Shown: positions 23,148-32,091 of the stretch, in pieces | How the letters are laid out: the number at the start of each line of letters is the position of its first letter | How positions within the stretch are numbered: the stretch's first letter is position 1 | NCBI GenBank assembly: GCA_004020875.1 | Contig: SAPZ01000015.1 | Span: 1-64,000, forward strand | Direction: 5' to 3' | Length of the DNA: 64,000 nucleotides | From: Mesorhizobium sp. | GTDB lineage: Bacteria; Pseudomonadota; Alphaproteobacteria; Rhizobiales; Rhizobiaceae | The notes under the pieces: model-generated | The model's database searches: none | Told to the model about the DNA's origin: nothing | What the model saw: only the letters and a program-made list of their open reading frames with translations | Translations under genes and position numbers: made by a program

Positions 23148-24338
23148 TTAGCCTTTTTGCGGATCGATCGCCACCGCCGAGATCGGCACGATCTCGATGC
23201 CGCGCTTCTTCGCTTCGGCAATCCAGGACGTCACCGTGTCGACGGTGATGTCGAAGGCGGAGCCGGTGCCGACCGCGCTGCCCTTGGCCCGCGCCGTCGC
23301 TTCGAGGCTGTCCAGTTTCTTCAGGATCTCGCCGCGATCCTGCACGGCGTCGATCGCCATGTCCCCGGCGACGAACGGCACGCCGTCCTTCAGCGCAAGG
23401 TCAGGCGCGACGCTGCGCGAGGATGAGCCGTCGTCGATATAGGCAAGGCCGCGCTTGCCGAGTTCGGCCATGAAAGGCCCCATCGCCGAGGCGTCGGCCG
23501 AGAAGCGCGCGCCCATATAGTTCATGACTCCGGTATAGTTCGTGGTCCTGGACAGCGCCCAGTGCAGGCTCTTCAGGTTCTCGTCCGGGCTGGCCGAGAC
23601 CGTCAGCGTGTTGCGGCCGGGATTGACGTTTGGATAATCGAACGGCTCGAGCGGCACCTGCATGACGATCTCATGCCCGCTTTGCCTTGCCGCCTGCATC
23701 CAGCGGCCGATGCTGTTGCCCTGCGGCGCGAAGGCCAGCGTCACTTCGGCCGGCAGCTTGGCGATCGCCGCCTGCGTGCCGGTTTGCGAGACGGCGAGCC
23801 CGCCGATGACGATCGCCACCCGCGCGCCGCGGGCGCCCGACCACGGTCGCGCATAGACGTCGAAGGGCCGTCTGCCGTCGGCGGAGCGCATCGGCAGCGG
23901 GCCGGTGTCGCCTGCCTCGATCAGCGCCCTGTCAGGGATATGCGCGACCTTGAGGTCTTGGCCGAGCGTCGAGGGATCGCGAATGACGATCGCTGCCTTC
24001 GGCCGGTTGTCGCCCTCCCCGGACTGGACGTGAATGATCTGCGGCCCGCCGCTCTTCATCGGAGTGCTGGCCTGTGGCGTCGCCGCGGCAACCGGAGCCG
24101 GCGTGGGAGGCGGCGTGGGTGCGGGGGGAGCAGCGACGACCTTCGGCGTCGAAACCGCCACTTCTTGCGGTTTACGGAACGGCTTTTCGCGCAATGCAAT
24201 CGTGCCGGAAACGCCGATCACGCCAAGCACGGCCACCGCCGCTGCAAGCGCACCGCCACTGATGCCGCGCGAGCTTTTGCGCTGGGGCCGAAGCGTCTGT
24301 CCGAGCGGGCGTTCGATGTCCTTGCCGATGTCTGCCAA
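23148..24338 (-). CDS. divergent polysaccharide deacetylase family protein (YibQ-like)
   Basis: I start it at the TTG at 24338 (LADIGKDIERPLGQ), which follows GGGGGAA; the frame continues upstream to 24392. This gives 396 residues. A cytoplasmic stub is followed by one membrane helix (GGALAAAVAVLGVIGVSG), a Pro/Ala linker of about 60 residues, and a NodB-like divergent deacetylase domain (VAIVIGGLAVSQ... MQVPLEPFDYPNVNPG... YMGARFSADASAM). The family is usually found between envC/ctpA and other envelope genes, as here. Catalytic metal residues of true deacetylases are not conserved, so enzyme activity is doubtful. It probably acts in the periplasm, anchored in the inner membrane. Confidence 0.88.
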   Translation of the reverse strand: MADIGKDIERPLGQTLRPQRKSSRGISGGALAAAVAVLGVIGVSGTIALREKPFRKPQEVAVSTPKVVAAPPAPTPPPTPAPVAAATPQASTPMKSGGPQIIHVQSGEGDNRPKAAIVIRDPSTLGQDLKVAHIPDRALIEAGDTGPLPMRSADGRRPFDVYARPWSGARGARVAIVIGGLAVSQTGTQAAIAKLPAEVTLAFAPQGNSIGRWMQAARQSGHEIVMQVPLEPFDYPNVNPGRNTLTVSASPDENLKSLHWALSRTTNYTGVMNYMGARFSADASAMGPFMAELGKRGLAYIDDGSSSRSVAPDLALKDGVPFVAGDMAIDAVQDRGEILKKLDSLEATARAKGSAVGTGSAFDITVDTVTSWIAEAKKRGIEIVPISAVAIDPQKG

Positions 24339-24460
24339 GTTAAGTTCCCCCGGAAGCACGCCACTTAGATGAATGTCACATTCTCGTGACATCGCGCGTA
24401 AACTTCACAATCGCTGGCGCCATACCCCAAACGCCTGCCGCTCAACCGCGGCCCCGAATC

Positions 24461-24489
24461 AAACTGCCGGAACCTCGCGGTCCCGGCAG
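24461..24489 (-). terminator. hairpin terminator downstream of ctpA
   Basis: An 11-bp stem with one G-U pair (CTGCCGGAACC at 24464-24474 with 24479-24489) is followed on the minus strand by TTTGATT. It lies 40 bases past the ctpA stop and may only partly separate ctpA from yibQ. Confidence 0.6.
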
Positions 24490-24529
24490 CATTGCATTGC
24501 TTCGCTCAGCCGGCCAGAGCCGGACTGCT

Positions 24530-25861
24530 TTACTGGTTCAGCACGGCCTTGTCCGGGTTCGGCGGGAAGGCCGGGTCGGTCTTCTCGCCGCGCAGCAGCT
24601 GCTCGGCAAAGATCAACTGCAGGTCGTCCTTCGGATCCGGCGGCACATAGGCGGCAGAGCCCGAGCCGGTCTTGCTCTCGTCGGCGCCCTTGATGTGGCC
24701 CTTGAGATCGGATTCGCCACGGGTCAGGTCGCGGCCTTGCAGGTCAGGCGGCAGCGGCTGGTCGACCTTGATGTCTGGCGTGATGCCCTTGCCCTGGATC
24801 GACTTGCCCGACGGCGTGTAATACAGCGCCGTCGTCAGCCTGAGCGCGCCATTCTCGCCGAGCGGGATGATGGTCTGGACCGAGCCCTTGCCGAAGGACT
24901 GCGTGCCGACCACCGTGACGCGGCGCAGATCCTGCAGCGCGCCGGCGACGATTTCCGAGGCGCTCGCCGAACCGCCATTGACCAGCACGATCATCGGCTT
25001 GCCGTTGATGTCGTCGACCTGCTTCGGCTTGGCGTCGAAGCGGGTGACATCCTTCGGATCGCGACCGCGGGTCGAAACGATTTCGCCGCGCTTGAGGAAA
25101 GCGTCCGACACGCTCACCGCCTGGTCGAGCAGGCCGCCCGGATTGAGGCGCAAATCGAGCACATAGCCCTTCAGCTTGTCGTTCGGCACCTGCTTCTTGA
25201 TGTTCTCGATGGCGTTCTCGAGATCGTCATAGGTCTTCTCGGTGAAGGAGGTGATCTTCATGTAGCCGATGTCGTTCTCGACCCGGTACTTCACCGCCTT
25301 GACCTTGATGATGTCGCGCACAACCGTCAGCTCGATCGGCTTGTCGGCGCCCTGGCGCAGGATGGTGAGCTTGATCGGCGTGTTGACCGGGCCGCGCATC
25401 TTCTCGACCGCATCGTTGAGAGTCAGGCCGCGAACCTCCTCGCCGTCGATCTTGGCGATGTAGTCGCCGGCAAGCACGCCCGCCTTGGCGGCCGGCGTAT
25501 CGTCGATCGGCGTGATGACCTTGACGAGGTCGTTCTCCATCGTGACCTCGATGCCGAGGCCGCCGAACTCGCCCTTGGTCTGGACGCGCATGTCCTGTGC
25601 CTGCTCGGCATTCATATAGGAGGAGTGCGGGTCAAGCGACGCAAGCATGCCGTTGATGGCGTTCTCGACCAGCGACTTGTCGTCCGGCGGTGTCACATAA
25701 TTCGCGCGCACGCGCTCGAAGATGTCGCCGAAGATCGCCAGCTGCTTGTAGGTTTCCGAACCCGCAGCGTTCGCCGCCGAACCCGGTGCGCCATAGACCA
25801 GGCTCATTGCCGATGCGCCCATCAGCGCGCCGGCAAACAGAAGCGACAGTTTCCGCATCAT
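24530..25861 (-). CDS. ctpA: carboxy-terminal processing protease (S41)
   Basis: The ATG at 25861 follows AAGGA and gives 443 residues; a second ATG is adjacent. A signal/anchor (MMRKLSLLFAGALMGASAM) directs it to the periplasm. A PDZ domain (GGLGIEVTMENDLVKVITPIDDTPAAKAGVLAGDYI) precedes the S41 peptidase core. The nucleophile Ser is in NGGSASASEIVAGAL and the general-base Lys in GTQSFGKGSVQ. The C-terminus is a Pro/Asp/Lys-rich tail. It trims C-termini of periplasmic proteins, and homologues act with peptidoglycan hydrolases. It starts one base after the envC stop, so the pair is coupled. Confidence 0.95.
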   Translation of the reverse strand: MMRKLSLLFAGALMGASAMSLVYGAPGSAANAAGSETYKQLAIFGDIFERVRANYVTPPDDKSLVENAINGMLASLDPHSSYMNAEQAQDMRVQTKGEFGGLGIEVTMENDLVKVITPIDDTPAAKAGVLAGDYIAKIDGEEVRGLTLNDAVEKMRGPVNTPIKLTILRQGADKPIELTVVRDIIKVKAVKYRVENDIGYMKITSFTEKTYDDLENAIENIKKQVPNDKLKGYVLDLRLNPGGLLDQAVSVSDAFLKRGEIVSTRGRDPKDVTRFDAKPKQVDDINGKPMIVLVNGGSASASEIVAGALQDLRRVTVVGTQSFGKGSVQTIIPLGENGALRLTTALYYTPSGKSIQGKGITPDIKVDQPLPPDLQGRDLTRGESDLKGHIKGADESKTGSGSAAYVPPDPKDDLQLIFAEQLLRGEKTDPAFPPNPDKAVLNQ

Positions 25862-25862
25862 T

Positions 25863-27197
25863 TCACGTCCTTCCAGAGAATCGATCCGCCCACCATGGGG
25901 CCGGATCGACGGGTTTTCCATCCTTGCGGAACTCGACATAGAGTTCCGACGTCGCATTTTCATTCCGCGAAGCCGAGGTGCTTGCCACCCGGGCCTCTCC
26001 CATCGCGCCGATCGGCTCTCCCGCGAGCACCGACTGTCCCGTCGCGACGCTGATTCTGCTCATCCCCGCCAGGACGACATGATACCCATCGCCCGCATTG
26101 AGGATCAAGAGTTGACCATAGGAGCGAAACGGCCCCGCATAAAGCACGTTTCCATCCGCCGGCGCCGTGACGATGGCCCCCGATTGTGTCGCAACCATGT
26201 CGCCCTGCATCGCCGCGCCATTGCCGTCGTCGGTGCCGAAACGCCGCTTGATCTTGCCGATGACCGGCAGAGCTATCTGTCCTTGCAGTGCCGAAAAGGG
26301 CGCCGATCCCGTGAGGCGGTTGGCCTCCGGCACCGGTAGCGCGGCAAGGTCGGTCGTCGAGGCCGTCGTGTCGCTGTCGGTCGATTTTCGTTCGCCCGCC
26401 TTGGCCTGATCCTGCGCCTTACGCGCCTTGTCGGCTTCGAGCGAGGCGATCAGGTCCTTGAGGCTGCTCGCCTTCGCGGCCAGTTCCTGCGAGTGCCGTT
26501 GTTCGGCCACGATCGCCGTTTGGGTGTCGGCTTGCAGCTTCTTCTTGGCTTCGAGCAGCATGGTAAGCCGCTTCTTCTCCGCCGTCTGGTCGGTTACGGC
26601 GGTGGTGAGCCGCGCCCGTTCCGCCTCGATCGAGGCCGTCACCCTTGTCTGCTCCTTGAGATCGGCCATCAGCCGGTCCGTCTGCTGGCGCAGCTCCGGC
26701 ACCACCGCGCCGAGCAGGATGGCGCTGCGCACCGACGACAGCGCATCTTCCGGCTTGACCAGTATCGCCGGCGGCGGATTGAGCCCCATGCGCTGCAGCG
26801 CGCCGAGCACCTCGGCCAACACGTCGCGCCGCGCCGCAAGCGAAGCGCGCAGCTTCTGTTCCTCGTCCTTCAGCCCTTCGAGCTTGGCGCCGATGTCCTC
26901 GATGTCCTGGCCGAGCTTCTGCTCGGTCATCGCCGACTGAATGAGCGCCGCGGTGATCGAGGCATAATCCTTGCGCACCGAGGCGATATCGGCGGCGAGC
27001 TTGGCCAACCGCTCCGACGAGAGCGTGATCTCCTTGGAAACCTGTTCGTATTCGGCCCGGCTCTGATCGGGATCCGGCGCCGTGTCGAGCGTGTTCTCGG
27101 CCGCCCGGACCGGCCCGAGCGCGACCACGGCGGCGACAAGAGTCAAGCCGCAGCGGCAGCGCCAGGTGCGCGTGAACGGGTACCAGCCTTCAGACAT
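25863..27197 (-). CDS. envC: murein hydrolase activator EnvC/LytM-domain protein
   Basis: 444 residues with a signal region near residues 12-33 (TLVAAVVALGPVRAA). A long coiled-coil domain (about 40-260, rich in Glu, Lys, Gln and Ala) is followed by a charged linker and a C-terminal LytM/M23 domain (LPVIGKIKRRFGTDDGNG... GIVTAPADGNVLYAGPF, ELYVEFRKDGKPVDPAPW). The H-x-H zinc motif of active M23 peptidases is replaced by YVE-type residues. That makes it a degenerate LytM protein that activates amidases during cell division rather than cutting murein itself. It is followed by ctpA with a 1-base gap. Confidence 0.9.
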   Translation of the reverse strand: MSEGWYPFTRTWRCRCGLTLVAAVVALGPVRAAENTLDTAPDPDQSRAEYEQVSKEITLSSERLAKLAADIASVRKDYASITAALIQSAMTEQKLGQDIEDIGAKLEGLKDEEQKLRASLAARRDVLAEVLGALQRMGLNPPPAILVKPEDALSSVRSAILLGAVVPELRQQTDRLMADLKEQTRVTASIEAERARLTTAVTDQTAEKKRLTMLLEAKKKLQADTQTAIVAEQRHSQELAAKASSLKDLIASLEADKARKAQDQAKAGERKSTDSDTTASTTDLAALPVPEANRLTGSAPFSALQGQIALPVIGKIKRRFGTDDGNGAAMQGDMVATQSGAIVTAPADGNVLYAGPFRSYGQLLILNAGDGYHVVLAGMSRISVATGQSVLAGEPIGAMGEARVASTSASRNENATSELYVEFRKDGKPVDPAPWWADRFSGRT

Positions 27198-27300
27198 CAG
27201 GCCTCTAACCTATCCGCCGCTTCGTTAACGAACCATCAACCATGTTGGAAGCGCCCGCTGAAATCGTAATGTCGAGTTATTGAGGCGGAAATCCGGATAG

Positions 27301-27657
27301 CTACGTGTCTTCCGATCGCGCTTCTATGATCTGCAGATCCTCGGCCAGCCGTACTGGCACATCCATTCGATCATGCAGGATGCTTACGACGCCAATCCGG
27401 TCGCCGGAAAGCCTGCGGAAGAACACGTAAAGGCGGCCATAGTGGCTGAAATAGACGTCCACTTTCAAATCCGCGGGAATCGCCAGATTACCGGGGAGCT
27501 TTCGCAAGAGCGGCGGTGTTTCTGAAAGGAACTGCAGGTGCTGATGCAGGCCCGTGACATAGCGGATGGCCTGCGCCTCGCCCCATTTCTCGACGGTATC
27601 GCTCCAGATTCGATCCTGCGCTCCGTCCGCTGGCGGATAGAACAGATACCCTGCCAT
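27301..27657 (-). CDS. ParE/RelE-superfamily toxin
   Basis: 118 residues. The fold pattern of ParE is recognisable: an N-terminal helix pair (RIWSDTVEKWGEAQAIRYVTGLHQHLQFL) followed by strands VDVYFSHYGRLYVFFRRLSGDRIGVVSILHDRMD, where the family has the RS/YRxFY-type core and the hxxILHxRM ending. The gene begins 2 bases after the upstream ParD-like gene, the normal antitoxin-toxin order. Targets of the family are DNA gyrase (ParE) or ribosome-bound mRNA (RelE); the target here is unknown. The pair interrupts the rlmH-envC neighbourhood. Confidence 0.85.
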   Translation of the reverse strand: MAGYLFYPPADGAQDRIWSDTVEKWGEAQAIRYVTGLHQHLQFLSETPPLLRKLPGNLAIPADLKVDVYFSHYGRLYVFFRRLSGDRIGVVSILHDRMDVPVRLAEDLQIIEARSEDT

Positions 27658-27659
27658 GC

Positions 27660-27920
27660 CTATAGGCTTCGGCGTTGATTGCGCCGAATAACATCCTCGG
27701 CCGATACGGACCGGAATTCGCTCTCTTCAGCCCTCAGACCTGGCTCAAGCTGCCTCTTCAGCCAGTCCCACGCTTCGTCGCGGGTCTGCAAATCGCGACG
27801 GATCAAGGCGCGGATATACTCACTGGCATTCTCGTAAAGGCCGTTCTCGCCGATCTGCTGCTGCAGGTGCGCCTGGAGTTTACCGCCGACACGGACATGA
27901 ATGCTGCTATCTGCTGCCAC
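27660..27920 (-). CDS. ParD-family antitoxin
   Basis: 86 residues. The ribbon-helix-helix N-terminus (SSIHVRVGGKLQAHLQQQIGENGLYENASEYIRALIRRDLQTR) is typical of ParD/CopG DNA-binding antitoxins, and the C-terminal half (EAWDWLKRQLEPGLRAEESEF) is the toxin-binding segment. It should repress its own promoter, a good match of which lies just upstream. The toxin gene follows after 2 bases. Confidence 0.88.
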   Translation of the reverse strand: MAADSSIHVRVGGKLQAHLQQQIGENGLYENASEYIRALIRRDLQTRDEAWDWLKRQLEPGLRAEESEFRSVSAEDVIRRNQRRSL

Positions 27921-27944
27921 GAGCCAAGGATCCCGCTCGTCTCA

Positions 27945-27972
27945 ATTATGGAACCGTCGCAAATATTGTCAA
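27945..27972 (-). promoter_or_regulatory. predicted promoter of the toxin-antitoxin pair
   Basis: On the minus strand TTGACA (27967-27972) and CATAAT (27945-27950) are separated by 16 bases. This is close to the housekeeping consensus and lies 25 bases upstream of the antitoxin start. Confidence 0.6.
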
Positions 27973-28049
27973 TATCTGCTACAGTTGATGGAATTCCTCT
28001 GCTGTGGCAGTCCGAGGGCTATCCAAGTTCCAGGCTGTGGGCAGCCTCA

Positions 28050-28532
28050 TCAAGAGCGATGATACGGATGGCCCGACAGGATCGTGGCAATCCGGTAGAG
28101 CTGCTCGCCCAGCATAACGCGCACAAGTTGGTGTGGCCAGGTCAGCGCTCCGAACGACAGCACCAGGTCGGCCTGCTCGCGTAATGATTTGTCATGGCCG
28201 TCGGCGCCGCCGATGGCGACAACCAGCGCCTTGCGGCCGCCGTCGCGCAACTGGCCGATGCGCCCGGCGAGGTCTTCCGACGAAACCGACTTGCCGCGTT
28301 CGTCGAGCAGGATGAGGACGCTGCCGGCCTGCAACTGGGCCTGCAGCTTCTGGGCTTCCTCGCGGCGGCGATCGTCGGCGCTCTGTCCGCGGCTTTCGGG
28401 GATCTCGACAATTCCGGCAAATTCCAGCCCAACCGCGGGCCCGCTCTTGGCGAAGCGCTCGAAATAGCGGTCGGCGAGTTCTCTCTCGGGGCCGGTCTTC
28501 ATCCGGCCCACGGCATGAACGATGATCTTCAT
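28050..28532 (-). CDS. rlmH: 23S rRNA (pseudouridine1915-N3)-methyltransferase
   Basis: A 160-residue SPOUT (YbeA-type) methyltransferase. It has the SAM-knot motifs LDERGKSVSSEDLA, VVAIGGADGHD and the conserved C-terminus LSFGALTWPHQLVRVMLGEQLYRI ... HPYHR. It methylates pseudouridine 1915 in helix 69 of 23S rRNA on the assembled 70S ribosome. It follows rsfS by about 60 bases, the widespread rsfS-rlmH arrangement. Confidence 0.95.
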   Translation of the reverse strand: MKIIVHAVGRMKTGPERELADRYFERFAKSGPAVGLEFAGIVEIPESRGQSADDRRREEAQKLQAQLQAGSVLILLDERGKSVSSEDLAGRIGQLRDGGRKALVVAIGGADGHDKSLREQADLVLSFGALTWPHQLVRVMLGEQLYRIATILSGHPYHRS

Positions 28533-28593
28533 CCTCGCCCCGGCGAGCTTTTCTAGCGCCTACCGTGATGGTTCACGGCATGCGGATCAAGGC

Positions 28594-28971
28594 TCAGTGC
28601 AAGGTCTCTTCCTCGAGGTCCGGCGCCTGCCACATCTTTTCGAGATTGTAGAATTCGCGGACTTCGGGACGGAAGACATGGACGATGATGTCGCCCGAAT
28701 CGATCAGGACCCAGTCGGCGCTGGCCAGCCCCTCGACGCGCGCATTGCCGAAACCGGCATCTTTCAGCGCCTTGAGGAGATGATCGGCGACAGCCGAGAC
28801 ATGACGGTGCGATCGGCCCGAGGCGATGACCATATAGTCGCCGAGGCTCGATTTTCCCTGGATGTCGATTGAGACGATGTTTTCGGCCTTGGAGTCTTCC
28901 AGACTGGCAAGGACTGTGTCGATGGCGAGGCTCGCGGCGGCGTTGCCGCTGATCCCGGCCGGCGAAGGCAT
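28594..28971 (-). CDS. rsfS: ribosomal silencing factor
   Basis: The ATG at 28971 follows GAAGG and gives 125 residues; the frame is open to 29061 without support. Iojap/DUF143 landmarks: ENIVSIDIQGKSSLGDYMVIASGRSHRHVSAVADHL and WVLIDSGDIIVHVFRPEVREFYNLEKMW. It binds uL14 on the 50S subunit and blocks subunit joining in starvation. It usually follows nadD directly. Here nadD is 2.5 kb away, beyond an MscS gene and an MFS gene. Confidence 0.93.
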   Translation of the reverse strand: MPSPAGISGNAAASLAIDTVLASLEDSKAENIVSIDIQGKSSLGDYMVIASGRSHRHVSAVADHLLKALKDAGFGNARVEGLASADWVLIDSGDIIVHVFRPEVREFYNLEKMWQAPDLEEETLH

Positions 28972-29213
28972 GATATCAGCCTTCTTCCGCAGTGCTGTTC
29001 TCAGTGTGTTTCCTTTCCCAACAAGAACAACCAAATCACCATGCAAATCAGGTGACGCCACTTAGATAGGCAGAGTTCCATTGCAGTTTCAAGACGACGG
29101 CCCCTTTTGCCTGGGCCGCGGGGGTCCGGATCGCCGTTTTAGGAGTGTATGAAAAGCGGGAACTGATCCTGGATGCGTGGGTTATCGGCGCACCGACCAA
29201 CGGGATCCCCGCC

Positions 29214-30065
29214 ATGCCCACCGACCCGCAAAGCGCCCTCATCACCATCCAGGCCGGGCTCGCGCAGCTCAGCACCTTGATCGTTTCCTATTCCTTCTCG
29301 GCCATCGGCGCCGTGATCCTGCTGGTTGTCGGCTATCTGGTCGCCGGGCTTGCCGAACGCTCGATCTATGCCGGTCTCGGCCATATTCACGGCTTCGACG
29401 AGACCTTGCGGCATTTCTTCTCACAGGTCGTGCGTTACGCCATCCTGATCCTCGTCGTCATCATGGTGCTTGGCCAGTTCGGCGTGCAGACGGCCTCCAT
29501 CATCGCCGCGATCGGCGCTGCCGGCCTGGCCATCGGACTGGCATTGCAAGGCACGCTGCAGAACATCGCCGCCGGCATCATGCTTCTGGCGCTGAGGCCC
29601 TTCCGCATCGGCGAAAATGTCGAGGTCGGCTCGATCGCCGGCACGATCGAGGAGATCGGCCTCTTCGCCACCAAGCTGCGCACAGCTGAAGGCGTCTACA
29701 TACTGGCCCCTAACTCGACCTTGTGGAACCAGCCGGTGCGCAACTTCACCCGCAACGGCGTGCGCCGGACTGACGTGACCTTGAGCATCGGCTCGTGGAA
29801 CGACATTGACCGCGGCCAGAAGACGCTGCTCGCCATCGCGGGCGCCGAAAAGCGCATCCGGCGCGAACCGCCTCCGATCGCCTTCATCGCGAGTCTCGGC
29901 GACGCGACCGTTTCGCTCACCTTGCGCTACTGGACATCGGCCGCCGACTATTTCTCGACCCAGATCGACATGACCAAGCGCGCCAAGCAGGCCTTCGACA
30001 GCGAAGGCATCTCGATCCCGCTGCCGCCGCCGGAAGTGCCGGCGCAGGAGGTACGCAAACAGTAG
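29214..30065 (+). CDS. small-conductance mechanosensitive channel, MscS family
   Basis: I use the ATG at 29214 (MPTDPQSALITIQAGL), giving 283 residues, near E. coli MscS length. A GTG at 29145 right after AGGA would add 23 residues and cannot be excluded. Three N-terminal helices end in the pore helix IGAAGLAIGLALQGTLQNIAAGIMLLALRPFRIGENVEVG, rich in the Gly/Ala packing pattern of TM3. A beta domain (TIEEIGLFATKLRT) and the C-terminal cytoplasmic domain follow. It releases solutes on hypo-osmotic shock. It is convergent with the MFS gene, stops 5 bases apart. Confidence 0.93.
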   Translation: MPTDPQSALITIQAGLAQLSTLIVSYSFSAIGAVILLVVGYLVAGLAERSIYAGLGHIHGFDETLRHFFSQVVRYAILILVVIMVLGQFGVQTASIIAAIGAAGLAIGLALQGTLQNIAAGIMLLALRPFRIGENVEVGSIAGTIEEIGLFATKLRTAEGVYILAPNSTLWNQPVRNFTRNGVRRTDVTLSIGSWNDIDRGQKTLLAIAGAEKRIRREPPPIAFIASLGDATVSLTLRYWTSAADYFSTQIDMTKRAKQAFDSEGISIPLPPPEVPAQEVRKQ

Positions 30066-30070
30066 CCGGT

Positions 30071-31357
30071 TCAATTCTGGCGGGGCTTCTCGTCCGGCGT
30101 GAAGGCGAGCTCCACCGGCAAGGGCGTCTGCGCCGACATCGGCGCGAAACTGCCGCTTGTGGCCGCGGGTGTCGGCCGCCCCGCCGTCACGCGCCACAGC
30201 ACGAACGCGCAGAAGGCCGAAGCGATGACGATGCCGACATAGATGAAGGTCGCGGTGCCGAATACGGCGGAAAGCGCGGTAACCATACCGGGCACGATGA
30301 AGCCGGCCAGCGACCAGGCAAACAGCATCGAGCTCGACAGCGCCAGAAGCTCGTCCTTGGCGGCGCGGTCGGCGGCATGCGCGCTGGAGAGCGCGTAGAT
30401 CGATTCCGACGCTCCGTCCCAGATCAGGTAGATCACCACCAGCGCGATCAGCGCGCCGCCGTCGAACACGATGGCAAGCACGCTGGCGACGGTCGCGAGC
30501 GCCGCAGCCCCAGCAAGCACGTAGCGCCGGTCGGTGCGGTCTGAAATCCAGCCGAGCGGGATCTGCAGGATCAGCGTGCCGACCGGCATCGCCGACAACA
30601 GCAACGCCACATCCGCCTGGCTGTAGCCCTTGGCGGTGGCATGGATCGGCGCGAAACCGGAAACGATCATCGACAGGCCACCGACCGCAAGCATGCCGGC
30701 GACACCGACCGGCGAGATGCGCCAGGCGCGCCGAAGCGCCACCGACGCGGCCTGCGGCGCCGGCGGCTGGGCAAGCCTGGTCATGCCGACCGGCAGGATG
30801 GAGAGCGCCGTGAAGGTGATGCCGATCAGCGACGCGGCGGCCGTATGGATGTCGACGGCCGCGAGCGTCGCGTAACCCACGCCCAGCCCGCCGATATAGG
30901 CGACATAGAACACCGCCATCACCCGGCCGCGGATCGAATTGGGCAAGGCATCGTTCAGCCAGCTCTGCGCGACGATGAACAGCCCGCAAATGGCGAAGCC
31001 GTAAAGCGCCCGCGCGGCGATCCACAAAAGCGGGATCGGCCCGGCGCCGATCGCGGCGTTGGAAAGCGCAATCAGGGCCGAAAGCACCATGAAGGCGCGG
31101 GCGTGCCCGACGCGCCTCACCAGCGGCCCGGTCAGGATGCAGCCGGCCAGCCCTCCGGCCGAAAGCCCGGTGACGATCAGCCCGGCCCAGGTCGGGTCGA
31201 AGCCATCGGCGCCGAGCCGCACCGGGATATAGGCGAACATCAGCCCATTGCCGATCGCGATCAGCGCCATCGACACGATGACGCTGGCAATGGCGACCAA
31301 CGGCGCCGGCTGCGCGGTCTGTATCTGATCGGTTGTGGCTTGGCTCTTTTCCAGCAT
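30071..31357 (-). CDS. MFS transporter
   Basis: The ATG at 31357 (MLEKSQ) gives 428 residues with about 12 predicted membrane helices in two halves. Family marks: GLIVTGLSAGGLAGCILTGPLVRRVGHARAF (motif A region) and NSIRGRVMAVFYVAYIGGLGVGY between helices 4 and 5, then a repeated motif A variant, GWISDRTDRRYVL, in the second half. It resembles the YcaD/MFS_1 group of drug or sugar efflux proteins, but the substrate cannot be read. A Pro-rich cytoplasmic tail ends the protein. Confidence 0.88.
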   Translation of the reverse strand: MLEKSQATTDQIQTAQPAPLVAIASVIVSMALIAIGNGLMFAYIPVRLGADGFDPTWAGLIVTGLSAGGLAGCILTGPLVRRVGHARAFMVLSALIALSNAAIGAGPIPLLWIAARALYGFAICGLFIVAQSWLNDALPNSIRGRVMAVFYVAYIGGLGVGYATLAAVDIHTAAASLIGITFTALSILPVGMTRLAQPPAPQAASVALRRAWRISPVGVAGMLAVGGLSMIVSGFAPIHATAKGYSQADVALLLSAMPVGTLILQIPLGWISDRTDRRYVLAGAAALATVASVLAIVFDGGALIALVVIYLIWDGASESIYALSSAHAADRAAKDELLALSSSMLFAWSLAGFIVPGMVTALSAVFGTATFIYVGIVIASAFCAFVLWRVTAGRPTPAATSGSFAPMSAQTPLPVELAFTPDEKPRQN

Positions 31358-31452
31358 GCCCGAACAGCTTCGCCTACGGACAGGCAAAAAGCCGCCGTAA
31401 AAGCGACATAGCCGGACTTCTCTTCCCTGTTTGAGAAAGAAGGAGGGCGCGC

Positions 31453-32085
31453 TCAGCTCTTCGCAGCCTTGCGGATCGCCGTGGACGACAGCGAAGAGCG
31501 CGGACCGTGGATGAAGGTCCAGGCCGGCGCGGTCATGCGGGCAAGCAACAGTGCGTCGCCCTCGTCGACGCGGGCGTAATCGAAGGTCTTGGCAACCACC
31601 GACGACAGGAAGGAGAGCGTCGCGCCCGGACGATCGATGACAGCGATCGGGAAGGTCAGCACGATCTCGCGCCAGCGCTGCCAGTGATGAAAATCGCGCA
31701 AGCTGTCAGCGCCCATGATCCAGACGAAGTCGACGCCCGGATTGCGCGCCTTGACCAGGGCCAGCGTGTCGGCGGTGTAGCGCACATGCTGCGCTGCCTC
31801 GAAGGCGGTGACCTTGATCTTCGGATTCCTGGCGATCTTTTCGGACAGCTCGATGCGGTCGGCGAGCGGCGCGAGTTCCCGCGCGCTTTTCAGCGGGTTG
31901 CCGGGAGTCACCATCCACCACAGCTGGTCGAGCGCCAGACGCCGCAGCGCGATCTCGGCGACCAGCGCATGACCCGCGTGCGGCGGATTGAACGAGCCGC
32001 CGAACAGCCCGACGGTCAGGCCCCTGGCGGCGTGCGGCATACGGATGTAGCGCGAGGGAACGGCGGGCTGAAGCGACGAAAGCAT
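31453..32085 (-). CDS. nadD: nicotinate-nucleotide adenylyltransferase
   Basis: The start at 32085 (MLSSLQPAVPSRYIRMPHAARG) gives 210 residues; an ATG 15 codons later, at 32040, is possible. The nucleotidyltransferase motif GLFGGSFNPPHAGHALVAE and the C-terminal SSTAIRK (ISST-like) motif are clear. It makes deamido-NAD from nicotinate mononucleotide and ATP in NAD synthesis. It is downstream of obgE-proB-proA, with a 164-bp palindromic repeat in the gap. Confidence 0.95.
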   Translation of the reverse strand: MLSSLQPAVPSRYIRMPHAARGLTVGLFGGSFNPPHAGHALVAEIALRRLALDQLWWMVTPGNPLKSARELAPLADRIELSEKIARNPKIKVTAFEAAQHVRYTADTLALVKARNPGVDFVWIMGADSLRDFHHWQRWREIVLTFPIAVIDRPGATLSFLSSVVAKTFDYARVDEGDALLLARMTAPAWTFIHGPRSSLSSTAIRKAAKS

Positions 32086-32091
32086 GGTGCT

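Noticed and set aside
29421..31025. 534-codon minus-strand open frame over mscS and the MFS gene
   Set aside because: It crosses both convergent genes in a wrong frame and is rich in Arg and Gly; both real genes have clear family motifs.
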